Below, one piece after another: positions 10,326 to 21,510 of a stretch of DNA of 64,000 nt. The notes under the pieces were generated by a model that saw nothing but the letters and a program-made list of their open reading frames with translations, ran no database searches and was not told where the DNA came from. Numbering within the stretch: the stretch's first letter is position 1; every line of letters begins with the position of its first letter. This DNA comes from Citrus sinensis (taxonomy: Eukaryota; Streptophyta; Magnoliopsida; Sapindales; Rutaceae), in NCBI RefSeq assembly GCF_022201045.2, contig NC_068557.1:5394001-5458000 (forward strand), in the 5' to 3' direction. The translations under genes were made by a program, and so were the position numbers.

Positions 10326-13300
10326 CTACTTGGGACATAATCTGATTGGACAGACAGAGAATGCGATACAACGAGCAGCTTTTGCTAGCATAAAGCGCTC
10401 ATTTTCTGTCAACGGCCTCTCGATAACCTTCACAACATTGGCATCCTGAAACATGAGAATTAAAAGATTACCAGAAATGAAATATAATGTTTGAAACAAT
10501 CTGACAATTTTCCAAACAACTTATAGTTTCGCACTATCAGCGTCTTTTTGTCTATCTATTTTGTATCATTCTTCAAAGGAGGAGCAGAAACCAACCTTCA
10601 TAGGCTGTTGAATAGAAGGCCTCACACTGGCAGTATCACCAACAATGATTATATTGTTGACATTGCCCTTGTCATCCCTTTCTGTCGGCGAAATTGTTGA
10701 ATGCCGCCATTGCCCATTGACAATATACTTATAGTAGTATCTGAAGGCAGTATATGTAATCATATTTGAGAAAGAAATTTTGAAACTGAGACTCAGTCAA
10801 CCATATAAAATTGGTTTCATCCTCAGATATTTATTTCTGTTAAAATATGCTGAAATTAAATCACATGCTTTTCAAACATAAATATATAAATGCCAAAGGC
10901 AACCAAGATGAATTGCTCCAGATTCAGTGGAAAGTGTATTATAGAAAATTTGAAACTCCATTTGGAGAATGCATAACACTTACTTTCCTTGAGTCAGTCG
11001 AATTTCAACCTCATATCTTGATCCACCCTTGTGAGTCGCTTTAATTGGATCTTTCCAGTTTCCAGTAAAATCTCCAACCAACAATACATCTTCGCCCTGT
11101 AATAAAAGTTCATTTTTAAGACAAACTATCAAAACCAATAATCTTTTAATGAAGTAAGTCTGGACACAATGGTAAAGGTCTAAATGGTTCAAACTCCTTC
11201 CTACAAGTAGCCCAAGCCCAATTTCACTTCAAGTGGGACAATCATAGTACTGTTTCTTCAAGTTCTAAAACTGATCACATATTGGAAAAAAATAAAGTGG
11301 ATTTACACCTCAAAAATGTCAATTACCTCCTGTCCATTCCATACAAAGGTCACAGCATGTGTTGGTGGTCCATCATGTTTGCCATTTTCCACCATAGCTA
11401 TAAGATCCCTTGTCGCCCAAGCAACTGCTGGTCTGCAGTTAGATAAGTACTTTGCCAAAGTCATAGTGTAGAAAAAGAAAATCATATAAAATAAATTACT
11501 TTATGTTCAAGATGAGCACCAATGATTTAGCACACACTTCTTTTCTTTTCAGCAGAACGGTACATTTCGCAGTTATTATCTAAAACTTGGTTCAATAGCA
11601 TTTCAGGATCCATAACAAACAACATCTCTTTTTGGTGTTTATACTTTATTCATAATAGAGAAAATTTTAGGCAGATTCCGCCTGCTTGCCCTAGTAGACC
11701 TAAGTGTCAAACACTTCTAAATTCATCACACAAGTTTGTTAGGAACAAACAGATCATAGCAGAAAAAAGATATATGGGACCTATGTAATCAATTTGGAAA
11801 ATATTGCGACCTAAAATGTATTTTAAGGCCAACATACAGGATCTGCGTATGATTTACACTTAATTATATAAACAGAGAGAGAAAGAGATGTCGGAGTATT
11901 AGGTTTCCCAACATTTCATTTACATTAAAACCGAGGATTCACGGAACGTCCAGTCATTATTAAAGTTCTCTTTCTTTCTTTTTTTTTTTTGTTTTTTTTA
12001 AATTACAAAGAAAGTGAACCAACAGCCTGCATTCAAGAAGAGCAAAATGGTGGTAAGAAAACAATTGTTGAAGCTACAGTCATCTCTTAGCAATCAAGTA
12101 AGTGGGTTTGTATTCATGAAATATAGGAAATTGATCAAAGATAAAGAAGAACCAGTGCCCGTGCAACCAGTTAAATGGGGTTTATATTCGTGAGATATTT
12201 GACATTGATCAAAGATAAAGAAGAACCGGTGCCTATGCAACCAGTTAAATTGGGTTTATATTCATGAGATATTTGAAATTGATGAAAAATAAAGAAGAAC
12301 CAGTGCCCACGCAACCAGTCAAACATGTCCTATAAAGGAATAACTTATATGTGATCATACAAGGGTTATCACCACAAAGCTTGGAACATCTATATAATTA
12401 TAAGCTCCTCAAATAGTTAGCACTAATATGCATAGCTATGAGCAGGGTTAGTAAAAAGAACCTGTCAGGTCTGCATAAATGCAATCCAGTAACAAAATTA
12501 TAAGCTGCATGTAGGGAAGTATCAGTCATCCAATGAAGGTATGCAATCACACTAGCAGGGGACCGATTAAGACCAGTTGTACAAGTGACAAAAACACGAT
12601 GATTCTTTTTTAACAAGCGCAATAGCAGTCCCACACAAAAAGGCAGTTTCTTCCGCATGTCAAAGGAATCTGAATCCCTGCAACAGAAAATATAAGAAAA
12701 TTAATGTGCCAAAGCCAGGCAGCAGTTTTAACTACCTAAAAGAAACAGTACACTCTGTTCCATTCACGATTTCTTTCAATATTCAATGTTCTTAAGAGAG
12801 TTGATCAATTTTTGGGGTAAAAGTACATCCAATCTGAAAAAAAAGGCAAAGAGACAGATATTTGTATTTCTCAGCAACTCAAGCATAATGCCAACCAAAT
12901 TTCCTAAGCAAGTATCAGAATATTGAAAGAAATAGAAAACAAAAACCAAAAAGATAGTGAAAAAATTAATTATAGAATTCACACGTACAAACAAATCTTG
13001 TGTGAGAAATGAACAATCTAAAGAATAGAACTGGCATCAATAGCTAGATTTTCTTCTCAGTCAATTAAGACATGATATAAAGCCTTTTGCTTACCTTATT
13101 GGATAGTTGATCATAAGTATATTGAATTTTTGACAAGACTCGTTGATTGACTTGTAATCAATTCCCCAATTTTCTGCTTCAGTTCCACTCTGGAAATTCA
13201 GTACCGCCGTGATTCCCTGATACAGTAATATTCTAGCAGTTAAAAAAGAAACTAATGGACTGAGAAATGACTAGGACATACTCAATGCAAGTCAAACAAC

Positions 13301-15532
13301 CAGAAAGAAACAAATCAATAACATTCCAATTACCCAGTCAGAAATTGTCTTAACCCAATTAAAAAAAAAGGAAGGCACTAAAGGGAAGAAAGATATCGCA
13401 GTAATTCACAAATGGCAACAATATGGGAGCTAGATTTGAATATCAACATGACGGTGCAGGACATTCTTTTTTATGCTGTTGACACTGCTCATGACTTCTG
13501 GTGTTTTCTATTTAAAGGTCAACTCCTCCATCTTAAGGCTGAAATTGGAGAAAAATAATTGTGCTTGGTACATCTTTTCTCTGAAAATATAAATGGTCCT
13601 TTTGAACCATTTCCTTTGAGGTGTTGCCAAATAACCATTGAAATTTCAGATCACACTGTCAATTGTCACATTTATTATTATGCTAATGTTGTTTTGCATA
13701 CTGAACATTATCATAGTTTATTTCCTATACTGTCATTATGAAATTGTACAAATATAAAGTGCACCAGACACCCGTCAGATAATCTCAAAGTAAACAACAT
13801 TTAGGAAAATGTAATCTTACTCAAATTATACGAACAAGGCACTCACCGCTTTAGACAAAGTCTCAACATCTGCTTCTTTTTGTATACATGACCCCACATA
13901 TATTTGCTCCGTAATCTAACAAAACGAGCACTACTGAAAGTGAGTGAGAGAGAAAGTATTCTACCCAGCATCTTAATTACCAAGGCAATAGAATATGGAT
14001 TATTAAGAACTTGAGAGTCACACCTTACTGTAACGCATACCAAGAGAGTGATTATAGTATAGCTCGCCTTTAGACCGATCCAGAGCCTTAAGATATTCCT
14101 CCAATGGGAAGCTACCATGAGCCCATTCTCCATCCCCAGACTCTTCCTCAGAAAAAACACAAACAAGGTGGTTCATGGGTTGAGAAAGAACATTCTTGCG
14201 AGAAAGTAATTGAGTGTGTCCATTTTGACAATCCAAAAGCTTCCGCCCTTGAGGTGCCAGATACTTTGTGGAGAACATGGCAAACCCAGTGTTTGAACTA
14301 CCTTCAGAAGACATTTCCAAATTTGATGCCAATATTGTTTTATTCCAAGTGGCAACAGCCGTACGACCTCTATTAAATAAAACATCAAGGTCGCTTAACT
14401 GATGCATTGGTTGGATAGGGAAAGGAGCAGAAGGTCTCTCAAGGACTAGGCTAAAAGCCCCTGTCTTGTCTGCCAGCATCTTCCTGAATAAACCAAAAAC
14501 CGGAAAAAATAAAATGATATTGATGAACAGAACTTATTGTCAAGAGCTAAAACCTTGACAACAAAACATACAAAATAGCAACTTGCAACTGCAAAGACAT
14601 TAAATTGATTGATTAAATAAATAGAGCAGGAACTCAATCTGCTTTTCAGCATCAAGTCACTTATATGCATGTAATACCATCTCTCCAGAGCTAACAGCTA
14701 GCTAAATTCTTCAAAGTCCACATGGGAAACAAACATCAATGATAATCAATTATTTTGCAGCATCCTGTCTTCTAGAATAAAAGAATAATTCAATCTACAA
14801 ACTCGAATAATCTGTATTACTGCACAACCACATAGATCTAAGATCTAATAATACAATGAACAAAATTGAATCATGCAGCACTACAATATCAATGAAAATC
14901 TCAACAAGCCGCGTCTATCTATCACAAACATCAATCATTATACTGACTTAAGTCGCTAACATTAAAAAAATTACGGTTAAATTATTGACTATTGACAGCT
15001 AATAAACATAAAAAAGTTCTTACCGTGCATCACTGAAGTTCTTTATCTCAGTAAACCTTCCGCCTGATGAATCACTCGCCTTCTTCAACGTGTCACCTAC
15101 CATTACGATTCTCGACCTCTCAGCGTTACTCTACAAAGTAACAAAACAATAAGTTCAATATTATTTCAAAATAAAAATTGCAAGGTTAAATATGATTCGA
15201 ATATATATATATATATATAATTAACGGTGAATTACTCCTTTTCTGAGAGCGTGAACGAAGATTTTGCCATCAACAGTTAACGCAAAGCGAATGCCGAGAG
15301 GTTTCTCTAAAGTGACCATATACTCGTTCAAGTTCATCTTAAGATATGAATTACTATTACTCGACAGTGCATGAACCCTAACGATTTTCTTGCTAAATCG
15401 AACCTTGACCCTGTCCCTTCCAAAGCTGAGCTGCTTAGGTACTCCATTGATGGAGAAAAGATTTTTCTCCAAAAACGAAGACGACGACGGAAACGACGTC
15501 GTTCTGCGGCTAGAAAGTTGCGGATTCGACAT
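10326..15532 (-). CDS. LSF1: Phosphoglucan phosphatase-like LSF1 (LIKE SEX FOUR 1), chloroplast
   Basis: Plastid starch-granule protein needed for normal night-time starch breakdown. In Arabidopsis it is reported to act mainly as a scaffold for beta-amylases. Ten exons (minus): 15532-15236, 15130-15024, 14483-14024, 13915-13847, 13216-13095, 12677-12462, 11432-11327, 11096-10984, 10740-10596, 10445-10326 (1755 nt, 584 aa). Order: Ser/Arg-rich transit-peptide-like N-terminus (about 1-60), PDZ-like segment (about 70-160), linker, dual-specificity phosphatase domain with the C-x5-R loop CTTGLNR (Cys384, Arg390), CBM48 glycan-binding module (about 450-520), conserved Cys-containing C-terminal tail. 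Length is close to the Arabidopsis protein (about 590). All phases join. The start is the ATG opening the first-exon frame, with a TATATATA box about 55-65 nt upstream (15588-15598). Confidence 0.95.
12102..12324. repeat. 74-bp minisatellite (3 copies) in LSF1 intron 6
   Basis: Three head-to-tail copies with a period of exactly 74 bp; the landmark GAAGAACC falls at 12146, 12220 and 12294. Copies differ by scattered substitutions. It lies inside the 1029-nt intron between the phosphatase-core exon and the next exon. Confidence 0.9.
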
Positions 15533-15559
15533 TGTTCAGTAAGAGAATAATTAGCAAAT

Positions 15560-15770
15560 GAAGTGAACATTATATGTGAGTGTGTATACGTATATATAGT
15601 AAGAGATTCGTTTAGAGCTGGGTTTTTACGAGAGTTTTGTGGATGATTGAGGAAGAGAAGAGCGCAGAGTAGAGGTAAGAATACCGTGGCCCACGTGGCT
15701 CAATGTGGGGCCCGACTTTGCATGCCGATGCTTTACACGTTCTTGCGCCTAATTGCCACGTGGAAAAATC
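15560..15770 (-). promoter_or_regulatory. LSF1 promoter with two G-boxes
   Basis: Two identical CCACGTGG/A palindromes (core CACGTG at 15692-15697 and 15757-15762), 65 bp apart, lie about 160 and 225 bp upstream of the LSF1 ATG. A TATA-like element is at 15588-15598. G-boxes bind bZIP and bHLH factors, including PIFs and light/clock regulators. Confidence 0.5.
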
Positions 15771-18290
15771 TTATAAGTAAATAAATATCTCACACTGAAC
15801 GTATGCTAATGTGCTCTGAGCTGATTACTTGACGGAGTGTACACCAATCAAAAAGTGACTCGGCAGCGCCCGTTGATTCCGGAAAAGTTAAAATAAGTAT
15901 CAGTCATTCAGTCTTTCACTGGAACGATTCAGACTCTGATTGGAGTGAGGGATATTTTAAATATTAACAATATTCGCTATATTTCTATATAAATTTAGTT
16001 ACTTAAGGTAACCCCTAAATTAAGAAATTTTGACGACCAAACTTTAATGTTAAATATTAAAAATTTATTTGATTGCAAAGAGATGTAGTAATTGTGGGTA
16101 AAAGATAGTATATATGAGCAGCAAATTTAATTTTAAAAATTAAAAATTTAGTTGATTGCAAAGAGTCGTAGTATTATGGTTAGATAATAGAAATGTTCCC
16201 TAAATAGTAATAGAACAGAAATTTTAACTATGTCACGATAAAATTAATTTAAATTAGTCTCAACAAATTTTTGATTCGTACATATCAGTTGACTTATAAT
16301 TGTAAATATACCAGTATTAAAAGAACGCATGAAACATTAAAGAGCCCCCTAGATTATAGACCATGCCAATTAGCATTAGTCGGTTTTTTTGATCTCTGGT
16401 TACTCAAAGTGGAATTAATTAGGGAGTCTGACTATATTGGAACCGTTCTTAGTTAGAGCATCCATTCATAACCACACGATTAAATTTATAATAATTTTTT
16501 AACTATTTATCACTTTGCGTGAGTAATTAAAATTCGTGTTTCACCATAAATTAGCTCCAACATAGTCACAACCTTAATTAGTACTATTGTGCATGTAAAT
16601 GTAATGCAAAAACTAATCAACTTAAAGAAAGGCATTTTAACCAAATTGCAATCGTGCAACTCAAGCTTCCTTTAAAGCAATCATGATCATGATCCTGACT
16701 TTCTGGATTTAAACCGGTTTGTGTAAACATAAAACATGTGCATGCTAGACTGCTAAAGCTGTGTTTGGAAGCAACAATTCAAACGTGATAAATGACTTCA
16801 CGCTTCCTACTAATTTCCCCTTTCTCTTCACACACAGCAGATGGGCGTATTAAAATAAGCTGTTATGCAAGGGCACTTTCGGTATTAAATGTCAATATAT
16901 ATCTGCTTTCTAAACCTTTGTTACATAAGAAAAAACGACTTTTTTCAAAGCAAAAAGCTATAAAATGTGTTGCGTAGTAGCTTGGTAGCTAGTCACTTTT
17001 GGTTGTGACATCAAACAAATGGATGTCAACAGTGCATTGTATGATCATAAATGGAGAACGCAATGAAGTTGTGTTTTGGTTTTTTCGATTAAGTAATAAT
17101 AATTATAATAATCAACATCTACTAACAGTCTAAGAAGAAAGATGATACAATAAATTATTATATGTTTGGCGTGTGTAATTAAATTTATTATAAGTATCAT
17201 TTATATTTTAGTTTTTTAAAATAAATAAATATATGGTATAATAATAGTTTCTTATTGTATAGCTGACATAATTCTTCTAATGTATTTTAAAATTTCTTCC
17301 GTCTAAACATAGATAAACTCGAACAAGGGTTAAGGAAGCAAGTGCGTTTAATACACAAGGCTTTTGACTTTTGATTTCATGGGCAGTGAAATAATTGAGT
17401 TCTGATATAGACGCATGAATTTTGAGACACCTCTTTTAACTTTCTTCCCATTTTTTTCTTCAACTCTCTTTATTCTTCACATTTCACCTAAAAACCATAG
17501 TGTAGTTGAAGAGCAATTCAAATACACTGTTACATGTCTCTCTCTCTTTTTTATTATTATTACCAAACATTTGATTATTTCAGAGTAATCACATCGAATA
17601 TGTTGAAAAGTTAAATTAGGAATTTAGTATCGAGATTGTACAATTAAAATATTTAGTAAATAATTGTTGTTGTGACTTGAAAGTTGAGATGATTAATTTG
17701 ATCTCATAGTTATATGATGACAATCCATAATATGTTTATTAAAAATTTTATTTAAAAGTCATATTTATTACATATTATTAAATTTATTTCATAATTACAC
17801 CTTTTTTTTTCTACAACAACTATGACTTTGAAGTTACAGTATATCAATATCAAATAAAACATTCATCTAATGAGGCCATTTTTTACAATGTAAATAATTG
17901 ATTATTAATTGGGTGGTTTTGTTGTAAATTTTTACAAAGTGATAACGCATCCTTCTACGTTTCTTGCTGCGACATGTAGAGAAAAGCCATACCATAAGAA
18001 AATGGATTCAAATTGCAAAAAAATTAAACGAATCCAAAGTAATGTGAATCCCGCTATTATTGAATTAATATCTCATTAAATATTCGGTCAACACAAATCT
18101 GCGTGACCAAACGCATCCACGCCGTGCCATAATCTCACACTCTTCACATGATCATAACATTAATCATTATTTTGTCATTATTGACTCCCAAAAAAAAAAA
18201 ATTATTTATTATTTATTTATTTTCTTTTTTTTTTTTTGGGTGGGTTGGTTTTAATGCCACTCTATTCACGATCATGCAAGCGATACAAGA
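15771..18290. other. AT-rich spacer
   Basis: No gene supported. One short direct repeat is visible: 16046-16108 and 16128-16190 share an imperfect 50-bp block containing TTGATTGCAAAGAG. The remainder is AT-rich with homopolymer tracts. Confidence 0.5.
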
Positions 18291-18521
18291 ATGAAAGAGA
18301 TTCTTAAACCTGGATTTTGTGGTATCAAATCAATTGAACTTAAAAGTTCTTCTCTCTTATCATCCAATCTCGAAACTACAGCGTTTTGGCTTAGAAATGG
18401 AAGAATTAGAAAAGCTAGAATGACTCGAGGTTTGGATTGTAAAGTATCACCAGGACTAATGACGCAGTTAGATGGTGCAATTTATTTATTTATTATTATT
18501 ATTATTATTATTTCCATATGA
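18291..18521 (+). pseudogene. Isolated open frame in AT-rich spacer, unrecognised
   Basis: An ATG-initiated frame whose first 60 or so codons have non-repetitive, protein-like composition (KEILKPGFCGIKSIEL at the start), ending in an (ATT)n run that supplies a poly-Ile tail and the stop. I recognise no domain. The block is distinctly less AT-rich than its flanks, so it may be a gene fragment. Weak evidence only. Confidence 0.2.
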
Positions 18522-20088
18522 TGCATATTTGTGTATTTGGTATGCATAATAACACTCTTATAAAAAAAATTTTTTTTTTTTTTTGGGTTTTATCTATCTC
18601 TCACATTTTATTTGGTTCCCAATCTCATGACGTTATAGAAATTGACCTGAAAGTTACTTGTCAATATATTTTCGAGAGACTGATATTTTTATATTTTCCA
18701 ATTGTTTATTTCTTTTTTACCCCGCTCGGGCTTTTTAAAAATTTATAATATTCATTTGGTCTAGCCAGCCATGATGCATTAGAATGCCCAAAGTCATGAT
18801 ACATTAATAAAATGAGGAAAATTATCGATGATTCACACAAAGTTTCATCAAAATTAAAAAAAAAAAAATCTAACAGTTTGAATAATTTGTCCATTAATTC
18901 ATTTGAGGTCTACAAAATTGATTAATTTTCTACTTTTCTGTTAATGGCATTGGAGAATCTCAAAAATAAAATAAAAATAATCATTTTCCTTTAAGCTTCA
19001 ATTTAATATTATGATGTAGGACATCCTTTGACAAGTTTTAAATAAGACAAACAATATCAAGTTTGAGAATATATCGTTTTGAAACTCTAAAAAAGGTATT
19101 AATATATCTCGTCGAATCTCTCGAAAAGTCATACTTTTTTTGTCCTAAATATTCTGTTATTTAGTACCTCAATAGAAAACTCGTTAGATTTTTCTTCTTC
19201 TTTTTTTTAAATTTTAGGGAATTTGGTTTGAGAAGTCTTTTTTTATTTGGGCAAGTAAAAATACTTCATAGAAATTTATAAGTTTTTGATTGAATATTTC
19301 TATAAGCTTAAAGAAAATAAAAAAGGCTTTTTTTTATTGAGTAATATTTCTACGTACGTATTTCTATGGTCCTTGTTAATATATATATATTTATTTATTT
19401 TTGCGATAAAATCTCACAAATATTTCGAAAACAAGAAATTCTACTTTTTCCACTTGATTTAATTCGCAGGACCACTTAGGTGCAACTCTCCTGATGCGTA
19501 AGTTTACCGGATATGGATATAGCCGAATGCTTGCGCATTCTATCAACGAGGAGAAATAAAAAAGAGTTTCCATATAAAAAAAATTTCATCATCAATCTCG
19601 AAAATATATGAATAAAATGTTTTTTTTTTAATACAACTCCACAAATATTTTAATGAAAAAGAGAGAGTTTTTATTTACTATGAATCAAATTCACTCTTAA
19701 CACAAAATCAATCACATTAATATTCTGATATTTACGATCTAAAATCTATCCGTTCATAAAATGATCCTCAAATCCCACTATGAACACACTCAATTCCCCG
19801 TAATCTTTTGTTTTATTATTCTAAAGCGCCTTAGCAATTAAGTCTTGCACCTTCAATCATTTTCACGTATCAAAAGAGAAAACTCTATCAAATGAAAAAA
19901 AAAAGAACAATGAAACCAATAACCATTCGACAACAAATCGTATTCAGTGATCTCCCATTAAATAAAACCAGCAACCAACAAAATGCATCGCATACAACTT
20001 AACCGCAATGAACAAATAAATAAATGATGCTTTATGAATAACTTCTTCATTCATTAATTGCATTTGTATTCATTTTGGCCAAACAAGA

Positions 20089-20120
<32 letters not shown>

Positions 20121-20253
20121 TTATTACATAAACTATCTACAAAAAGTTTTACAAATTACAAAATAAAAAATCGAGATTATATATTATAAAAAAAAAATGA
20201 AAAAGTTGTGTATTTTTGGTAATTTTTTTTCTTTTTTTAAGACATAAATACAA
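18522..20253. other. AT-rich spacer and 3' flank of the DUF1645 gene
   Basis: Homopolymer tracts, an (AT)n run at 20089-20116, and probable 3' UTR next to 20254. No gene seen. Confidence 0.5.
20089..20116. repeat. (AT)n microsatellite
   Basis: About 14 AT units, 140 nt downstream of the DUF1645 stop codon. Confidence 0.9.
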
Positions 20254-21222
20254 TCAAAAGGACGGTGGCAAAGTTTTGGCTAATCCATTGTAAGTAGCAA
20301 AAACTCCAAGCAAATCTTGCCGATAAGGTAAATAAGATTTCTTCTTGTCACCTTGTTTAATCGCTCTGTTCTTCACATAAAAGGCTTCGTGCGCTGACAC
20401 GGCGGCTGCTTGTGCCTTTGTTTTGGCTTTTGCTTTTGATTTGCCGGATTTGACTTTTTTCTCTTTCGAAGAATCAGCGTGGCTGTTGTTGCTGCTGCTG
20501 TTTTTATTGTTGTTGTTATTATTATTCTTCGGTTTATTCAAAAACACAAACGAGTCTTTGCCGTCGCTGTTGCTTCTCCTCAGCAAATCGCGGAGTTTAA
20601 ACCATTTCTTCGACGGCGTTGACGACGACGACGATCCAGTTGAGTTGCTCTTCTTGCATCGACTCGGCGACTGCAACGGCGACGCCGACGATGTTGGATT
20701 GTTATTTCTCTTTGGCGACCAAATGCAGAAAGTTACGTTCATATTCGGTTCCGGTTCCGGTTCGTCTTCGTCCGATGAAGACGACGACGACGACGACGCT
20801 TGCCTGCCAGCATCATCATCATCATCATCATCGTGATCATCAATAAACAACTTCTTCAACGCCGCCGCCGCGTGTCCCCCTTCGTTTCCTCGATCATGAT
20901 CGTCGCAAACTTCGTTTAATAAAAGACTGCGATTGAACACTGGAAAAACCTGACGGATCTCGCCGTCGAGAAACAACCTGGAATCGAGATCTGCGATCGT
21001 AGAAACAAACTCGAATTCATCATCTTCATCTACATATTCTTCTTCTTCTTCTTCTTCTTCTAATAGAACTTTTGATTCGGATTTCGATTCTTCATCTCGA
21101 AACTCTTCGCTAACTTTGGCGGCGATGTTCACTATTCTTTCGGAAGCGTAGCTGTTGAAACTGGGGCAAAACGACACCGCAGCGGAGCTCATACTCAAGC
21201 TCCCGTCTTGTTGCTGTTGCAT
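20254..21222 (-). CDS. DUF1645 family protein, intronless
   Basis: Plant-specific protein of unknown biochemical function. The single exon encodes 322 aa from the ATG at 21222-21220. The same frame runs upstream through a (GT)n repeat and a Lys-rich stretch to 21342, but that part lies across the probable TATA box, so I reject it. Visible features: an FEFVSTIADLDSRLF block (about residues 75-90), an FCIWSPK block mid-protein, a KKWFKLRDLLRRSNSDGK basic motif, and the C-terminal block HEAFYVKNRAIKQGDKKK followed by SYLPYRQDLLGVF, the hallmark of the family. Between them lie poly-Glu, poly-Asp, poly-Ser and poly-Asn runs, built from GAA, GAC/GAT, TCA-type and AAC/AAT codon repeats, so the protein is mostly disordered and length-variable in principle. 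Relatives are described as stress- or hormone-responsive. Confidence 0.88.
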   Translation of the reverse strand: MQQQQDGSLSMSSAAVSFCPSFNSYASERIVNIAAKVSEEFRDEESKSESKVLLEEEEEEEEYVDEDDEFEFVSTIADLDSRLFLDGEIRQVFPVFNRSLLLNEVCDDHDRGNEGGHAAAALKKLFIDDHDDDDDDDAGRQASSSSSSSSDEDEPEPEPNMNVTFCIWSPKRNNNPTSSASPLQSPSRCKKSNSTGSSSSSTPSKKWFKLRDLLRRSNSDGKDSFVFLNKPKNNNNNNNKNSSSNNSHADSSKEKKVKSGKSKAKAKTKAQAAAVSAHEAFYVKNRAIKQGDKKKSYLPYRQDLLGVFATYNGLAKTLPPSF

Positions 21223-21295
21223 CTTGATGACTTTTTTTTTCTTTTCTTTTCTTTTCCCTTGAGAAGTTTGAGTTATGGATTTTTGTTTATGCGTG

Positions 21296-21335
21296 CGTAT
21301 ATATATACCCACACACACACACACACACACACACA
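21296..21335 (-). promoter_or_regulatory. TATA box and (GT)n repeat of the DUF1645 gene
   Basis: On the minus strand a (GT)n run (21309-21335) leads straight into GGGTATATATACGC (21298-21311), about 75-90 nt before the ATG. The repeat therefore sits just upstream of the TATA box, where length change could affect promoter activity. Confidence 0.5.
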
Positions 21336-21473
21336 AAAACAAAGAAACGTGGGAAGGTGAAAACTAAAAGAGAGTGAGATATTAGAATATTGCGTTGTCA
21401 CATTTTGAGCTTCTTCGATACTTCTTTTCTTTATTTACCTTAACAGTCCACACGCTTCTCTCGCACTCGCTTC

Positions 21474-21510
21474 ACGCGTGTCCCAATCTAATTAATTCTT
21501 CGCACGTGTC
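21474..21510. promoter_or_regulatory. ABRE plus CE3-like pair upstream of DUF1645
   Basis: ACGCGTGTC (21474-21482) matches coupling element CE3, and CACGTGTC (21503-21510) matches an ABRE. They share the same orientation, are 29 bp apart, and are both followed by CCA. They lie about 250-290 bp upstream of the start codon. This arrangement resembles the ABA-response complex described in barley HVA1. Confidence 0.45.

Noticed and set aside
14104..14376. 90-codon plus-strand ORF
   Set aside because: Antisense shadow of LSF1 exon 3.
20423..20846. Plus-strand ORFs rich in Leu, Asp, Ser and His
   Set aside because: They are reverse-strand images of the codon repeats in the DUF1645 gene.
21223..21342. 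40-residue N-terminal extension of the DUF1645 frame
   Set aside because: It is translated from a (GT)n repeat, the probable TATA box and an A/G-rich leader; no family similarity.
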